From Pontibacter akesuensis (GTDB lineage: Bacteria; Bacteroidota; Bacteroidia; Cytophagales; Hymenobacteraceae), in contig NZ_CP014766.1 of the NCBI RefSeq assembly GCF_001611675.1, positions 868,001 to 932,000 of the forward strand: a stretch of DNA of 64,000 bases. Direction: 5' to 3'. A program made the translations under genes and the position numbers. Positions 62,635 to 64,000 of the stretch are shown in pieces (position 1 is the first letter of the stretch; the number at the start of each line of letters is the position of its first letter). The notes beneath the pieces were generated by a model. That model made no database searches. It saw only the letters and a program-made list of their open reading frames with translations, and was not told the origin of the DNA.

Positions 62635-62916
62635 AAGTATTTTATACTTACCAAGTGTAACTGGCGCAAGCGTCCGCTTGTGCCGACGTGCATAATAACC
62701 CAGACTGGTACCGCATTCACTATTGTCATTTCGAACGAAGAGAGAAATCTATCTGAAATTCTGAAAAGATCTCTCCTATCGTCGAGATGACAAATTAGGC
62801 GATTAAGCATTGCCTGAAGCCTTCAATCGGTCCGTTTGATTCTAAACTACTAAACTGTCACAAGGCACAAGCGGACGCTTGCGCCAGGTATTTATGATTT
62901 AAGAATCTATTAATAG
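62635..62916. repeat. nested inverted repeats between cyclophilin and M13 peptidase genes
   Basis: The outer arms, 24 bp each, are exact reverse complements (62661-62684, CTGGCGCAAGCGTCCGCTTG then TGCC, and 62864-62887). Inside, an imperfect 28-bp hairpin (62723-62750 / 62767-62793) begins TTGTCATTTCGAACGAAG. This resembles the GTCATTTCGA...-type repeats scattered through many Bacteroidota genomes. No coding content. Possibly a decayed MITE-like element. Confidence 0.65.
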
Positions 62917-62958
62917 AAACAGAAACGGCGCTGCTTAACTGCAGCGCCGTTTCTGTTT
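62917..62958. terminator. bidirectional terminator, perfect 18-bp stem
   Basis: AAACAGAAACGGCGCTGC and its exact reverse complement around TTAACT. It follows the M13 peptidase gene on the minus strand. Confidence 0.85.
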
Positions 62959-63002
62959 AACAAGCTATAGGTCTATAGAAGTATAAAACCTGCTTAAGCG
63001 TG

Positions 63003-64000
63003 TTACCAGATCTTAATTCTTTCCTGATCGCTGCGCACCATTGGGTCGCTTGGCTCACAGCCGAAAGCTTCGTAAAACTGCGGCATGTTTGCAAGTGGGC
63101 CGTTGGTACGGAAGCGGCCCGGCGAGTGCGGATCGGTTAAAATCTGCTGGTTCTGCGCCTCGTCACGCATGTTTACGCGCCAGATCTGGGCCCAGGCCAG
63201 GAAGAACCGCTGCTCTGGCGTCAGTCCTGCAATTTTTTCTGGGTTGTTGTTCTCCAGGGCCTTCTGCAGTGCGGTGTAGGCAATGTTCAGGCCTCCGATG
63301 TCGGCAATGTTCTCGCCCAACGTCAAGCGGCCGTTCACGTGCAGGTTATCGAGTACCGTGTACTGGTCGTACTGATCGGCTACGGCGCTGGCCCGGGCGT
63401 TGAATTTCTCCAGATCCGCCGTCGACCACCAATCCTTCAGGTTGCCCTGGTAATCATACTTGGCTCCCTGATCATCGAACCCGTGCGTCAGTTCATGCCC
63501 TATCACGGCACCCATTCCTCCGTAATTTACCGCATCATCGGCATTCGGATCGAAGAACGGCGGCTGCAGGATGCCAGCCGGGAACACGATCTCATTCATA
63601 CTTGGGTTGTAGTAGGCATTCACCGTTGGCGGCGACATAAACCACTCCTCACGGTCTACCGGCTTTCCAATCTTCCCGATGTTGTCGCGGAAGGCAAACT
63701 GGCTCGCCCGCATCACGTTGGCGGCATAGGAGTCACGGCTAATATCAAGTCCCTTGTAATCCTCCCACTTATCCGGATAACCGATTTTAACGGCAAAAGC
63801 ATCCAGTTTCTGCAGCGCGCGCTGCTTGGTTTCATCGCTCATCCACTCCAGGTCGCGCACATGCTCCTTAAAAGCCTCCTGCAGGTTGTTTACCATCGTG
63901 ATGGCTTTCTGTTTGGCCTCCGGCGAGAATGTTTTTTCTACATACAACTGACCCAGGGCTTCACCCAAAGCGCTGTCGGTGGCACGAAGCACACGCTTCC
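63003..64000 (-). CDS. M13-family (neprilysin-like) zinc metallopeptidase, C-terminal part
   Basis: The frame runs off the right edge, so only the last about 332 residues are seen. The signature motifs are present: NAYYNPSMNEIVFPAGIL (substrate-binding NAYY), the zinc motif HELTHGFDDQG (HExxH), and the third ligand in GENIADIGG (ExxxD). The usual ending is FRTNGPLANMPQFYEAFGCE followed by SDPMVRSDQERIKIW. Secreted or periplasmic endopeptidase. Signal peptide and N-domain lie outside the window. Confidence 0.92.
   Translation of the reverse strand, partial: KRVLRATDSALGEALGQLYVEKTFSPEAKQKAITMVNNLQEAFKEHVRDLEWMSDETKQRALQKLDAFAVKIGYPDKWEDYKGLDISRDSYAANVMRASQFAFRDNIGKIGKPVDREEWFMSPPTVNAYYNPSMNEIVFPAGILQPPFFDPNADDAVNYGGMGAVIGHELTHGFDDQGAKYDYQGNLKDWWSTADLEKFNARASAVADQYDQYTVLDNLHVNGRLTLGENIADIGGLNIAYTALQKALENNNPEKIAGLTPEQRFFLAWAQIWRVNMRDEAQNQQILTDPHSPGRFRTNGPLANMPQFYEAFGCEPSDPMVRSDQERIKIW

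Noticed and set aside
1..64000. CRISPR arrays, rRNA or tRNA genes
   Set aside because: No regularly spaced repeats, rRNA signatures or tRNA cloverleaf sequences were seen on either strand, including at the island edges.

Overview
The window looks like chromosomal DNA of a Bacteroidota bacterium, most likely Cytophagales/Hymenobacteraceae (Pontibacter-like). The direct evidence is a SusC/SusD pair, many short lipoprotein signal peptides ending in a lipobox, cytosolic PAS histidine kinases, and few Shine-Dalgarno-like sequences. The genus is inferred from overall protein flavour, not from a search.

Layout. Positions 1-2,500 are a mobile-DNA scrap yard. They hold the edge of an XRE-type regulator with an 18-bp palindrome upstream, an intact IS3-family element (347-1626) with a 4-bp target duplication and an A AAA AAG frameshift site, an orphan C-terminal ORF, and an IS5-type transposase tail. 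Positions 2,500-5,480 hold two PAS histidine kinases and a single-domain response regulator. Positions 5,480-16,430 are ordinary accessory genes: a sorbosone/glucose dehydrogenase-like protein, an SDR, lipoproteins, an esterase, two ferritin-like proteins (one with a Tat signal) and an ECF sigma factor. Dispersed repeats, hairpins and an IS256-type remnant lie between them.

Positions 16,430-45,100 form one defence island of fourteen genes, all on the minus strand. Read 5' to 3' (right to left) it contains five parts. (1) An AAA/OLD-like ATPase and an unknown partner. (2) A type I restriction-modification locus with two HsdM subunits, a DUF262/HNH (GmrSD-like) nuclease between them, and HsdS. 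(3) A module of a HEPN-like protein, a DEDD exonuclease fused to the N-terminal half of a RecQ helicase, and a second protein carrying the C-terminal half of RecQ fused to a UvrD-type helicase. (4) HsdR. (5) A complete type I Zorya system, zorABCD. Module 3 sits between hsdS and hsdR and is bounded by perfect 48-bp direct repeats (26639-26686 and 36036-36083) that copy the first 16 codons of hsdR. This is best read as a roughly 9.4-kb cassette inserted at the start of hsdR, with hsdR left intact. It is the most interesting signal in the window and may be an undescribed nuclease-helicase defence system.

Positions 45,100-64,000 return to GC-richer backbone. They hold a small hydrophilic protein, a periplasmic helical protein, a GAF-domain protein, a lipoprotein, a CDGSH iron-sulfur protein, a DUF2007/zinc-ribbon protein, SusD and SusC, an acyl-CoA-binding protein, an S9 oligopeptidase, a quinone-reductase-like MDR enzyme, a GNAT acetyltransferase, an S8 protease, a cyclophilin, and the C-terminal part of an M13 metallopeptidase cut by the window edge. 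Strong hairpin terminators separate most of these genes. No rRNA, tRNA or CRISPR array was seen.
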